The position numbers were made by a program, and so were the translations under genes. This document shows, piece by piece, positions 5,633 through 6,472 of a stretch of DNA of 6,472 nt. The notes under the pieces were generated by a model. That model was not told where the DNA came from, did no database searches, and was given only the letters and a program-made list of their open reading frames with translations. This DNA comes from an uncultured bacterium (GTDB lineage Bacteria > Cyanobacteriota > Vampirovibrionia > Gastranaerophilales > Gastranaerophilaceae), in assembly GCA_900551675.1 (NCBI GenBank), contig URXH01000098.1:1-6472 (forward strand), in the 5' to 3' direction. Positions within the stretch are counted from its first letter, which is position 1; each line of letters starts with the position of its first letter.

Positions 5633-5762
5633 TGCAAGATGTCTAAACTCGTGAGCAGGTCTACTTTCAGTTAAAAACTGTAACCAATCTCTTATAATCT
5701 CTGTATAAACTTCATCAAAACGAAATAGTGTCCCAATAATATATTTGTTTCTTTTTGTATGT

Positions 5763-5771
5763 CCCCCCCCC
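5763..5771. repeat. C9/G9 homopolymer inside the integrase pseudogene
   Basis: Nine consecutive C on the plus strand encode the unusual EGGG in PTEGGGHTKRNK. Such a tract in an AT-rich genome is prone to slippage in replication or sequencing. At the present length the frame is kept locally. Confidence 0.8.
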
Positions 5772-6326
5772 TCTGTTGGATCTTGCACTAAATCCAATGT
5801 TTTAGGGTTCAACGCACCTAAATAAAAGGTAAAGTTCTTACTGCATCAACTCTACCAGCAGATAGTAACAAAAAACATAAAAGAGCCTTATCACGTCTGT
5901 CAATATCATTATTTACAGGGAAATCAATAATTTCATTAAATTCATCCAATGTAGGATATTCTCGAATTTTATGTTTTGAAAGAAGTCCTTTTTCTGCATT
6001 GGTTAACTGTAATACTTGAAGCACTTCGCTAATATCAGGTTTAGTAACTTTCTTACCAAAAATCCATCTAAAAAACTCTGCTACATGATTCATTTTTTGA
6101 TGCTTTGTTTGCATCGAGCCTTGAATAGATCTACGATACAATTTTGCTTTATCAGCATTAAAATCTTTTAAATTTTCAAACCCAGTTTTTTCCCAATAAT
6201 CCCAAATATCATCTTTGTACTGTTTAACAGTCTTTTCATCATAAGACATTTTTGTCCCAACGGTTAAGTAAGAACAAAATTCATTGATTAAACTCTCTCC
6301 TAAACGATTTGGCTTATTTTTCATAA

Positions 6327-6338
6327 GATAATATTATC
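6327..6338. repeat. 12-bp perfect palindrome upstream of the integrase start
   Basis: GATAATATTATC lies 2 bp upstream of the integrase ATG on the minus strand. It could be an operator overlapping the promoter, but AT-rich palindromes of this size are not rare by chance. Confidence 0.3.
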
Positions 6339-6412
6339 ATAAAATAAGCGTAGGTGAACATGATATACTAAAGCTATTTGTTTCTACCTAGACGCACAAT
6401 TGCCACCATTTT

Positions 6413-6436
6413 AAGAGGGTTTAAGCCCTCTTTTTT
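6413..6436 (+). terminator. Rho-independent terminator, plus strand
   Basis: AAGAGGG (6413-6419) pairs with CCCTCTT (6426-6432) around TTTAAG, followed by more T. No gene is recognised immediately upstream on the plus strand (6325-6412), but GCCACCA at 6402-6408 resembles a tRNA 3' end. The remaining bases to 6472 show nothing I can support. Confidence 0.8.
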
Positions 6437-6472
6437 AATGCAAAAATGCTTGCGGGTAATCAGCGGATAAGT

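Larger units (their letters stand above)
5379..6324 (-). pseudogene. Tyrosine recombinase (phage/island integrase), disrupted
   Basis: Three minus-strand pieces in order rebuild one integrase. Piece 1 (6324-5818, 168 residues) has a SAM-like core-binding domain (about 10-105) and the box I arginine, Arg158 in SAGRVDAV. Piece 2 has the beta-hairpin lysine in HTKRNKY and the HEFRH box with the second catalytic Arg. Piece 3 has SQNVGH and the nucleophile Tyr in TLKQYANM. Lesions: (i) one T missing from a T4 run at 5824-5827, since CCTTTTTATTTA would restore PFYLGALNPKTL; (ii) roughly 40-50 residues apparently missing between FLTES and RPAHEFRH (about 5660-5666), judged from family spacing; (iii) a 5-bp tandem duplication at 5623-5632 that creates a TAG, and removing one unit restores HLAVDTAFRLARNGRE. 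A G9 tract at 5763-5771 is in frame. Without a functional copy elsewhere, it cannot move its element. No strong ribosome site precedes the ATG. Confidence 0.85.

Noticed and set aside
1..6472. CRISPR array, rRNA, intact insertion sequence or riboswitch
   Set aside because: No regularly spaced repeats, rRNA motifs, DDE transposase or recognisable riboswitch core were seen on either strand.

Overview
The window is AT-rich bacterial DNA with strong local swings in composition. By hand count, positions 1-120 are 23% G+C, 1021-1140 are 42%, 3831-3970 are 54% and 4981-5100 are 19%. The protein set fits a gut-type Gastranaerophilales/Melainabacteria genome (non-photosynthetic relatives of Cyanobacteria). 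The reasons are a GH57 branching enzyme of the kind common in Cyanobacteria and a small protein opening with an FSFKG motif that I remember from many Gastranaerophilales proteins. This placement is inference. The first 0.8 kb looks more like Clostridia-type pilin/LamG surface proteins, so it is either transferred DNA or a contig-join artefact.

Layout. (1) Positions 2-811, plus strand: the 3' part of a secreted or pilus-like protein with a truncated LamG (concanavalin-like) domain. A 46-codon open stretch follows in another frame. (2) 940-2779: a single-gene unit made of an extended -10 promoter, a strong ribosome site, an intact GH57 1,4-alpha-glucan branching enzyme and a bidirectional terminator. 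(3) 2778-3536, minus strand: a convergent gene for a transglutaminase/papain-like Cys-His-Asp protein. (4) 3621-3792: a textbook promoter, tRNA-Asp(GTC) and its terminator.

(5) 3740 to about 6324 reads as a decayed integration hotspot behind tRNA-Asp. The last 18 nt of the tRNA recur 214 bp downstream, this time followed by an encoded CCA and a UUCG-loop terminator. Between the two copies lies a GC-rich, hairpin-containing segment. Beyond them come a chimeric minus-strand ORF (a DUF6973-like N-terminal domain fused in frame to the C-terminal tail of a large serine recombinase), a divergent very AT-rich three-helix membrane protein, and a tyrosine recombinase pseudogene. The pseudogene's lesions can be read base by base: a 1-nt loss, an apparent internal deletion and a 5-bp tandem duplication. 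It also carries a G9 tract.

There is no evidence of a complete new multi-gene system. The items most worth following are the tRNA-end duplication with its GC-rich insert, the domain/recombinase fusion with its divergent membrane neighbour, and the FSFKG Cys-His-Asp protein.
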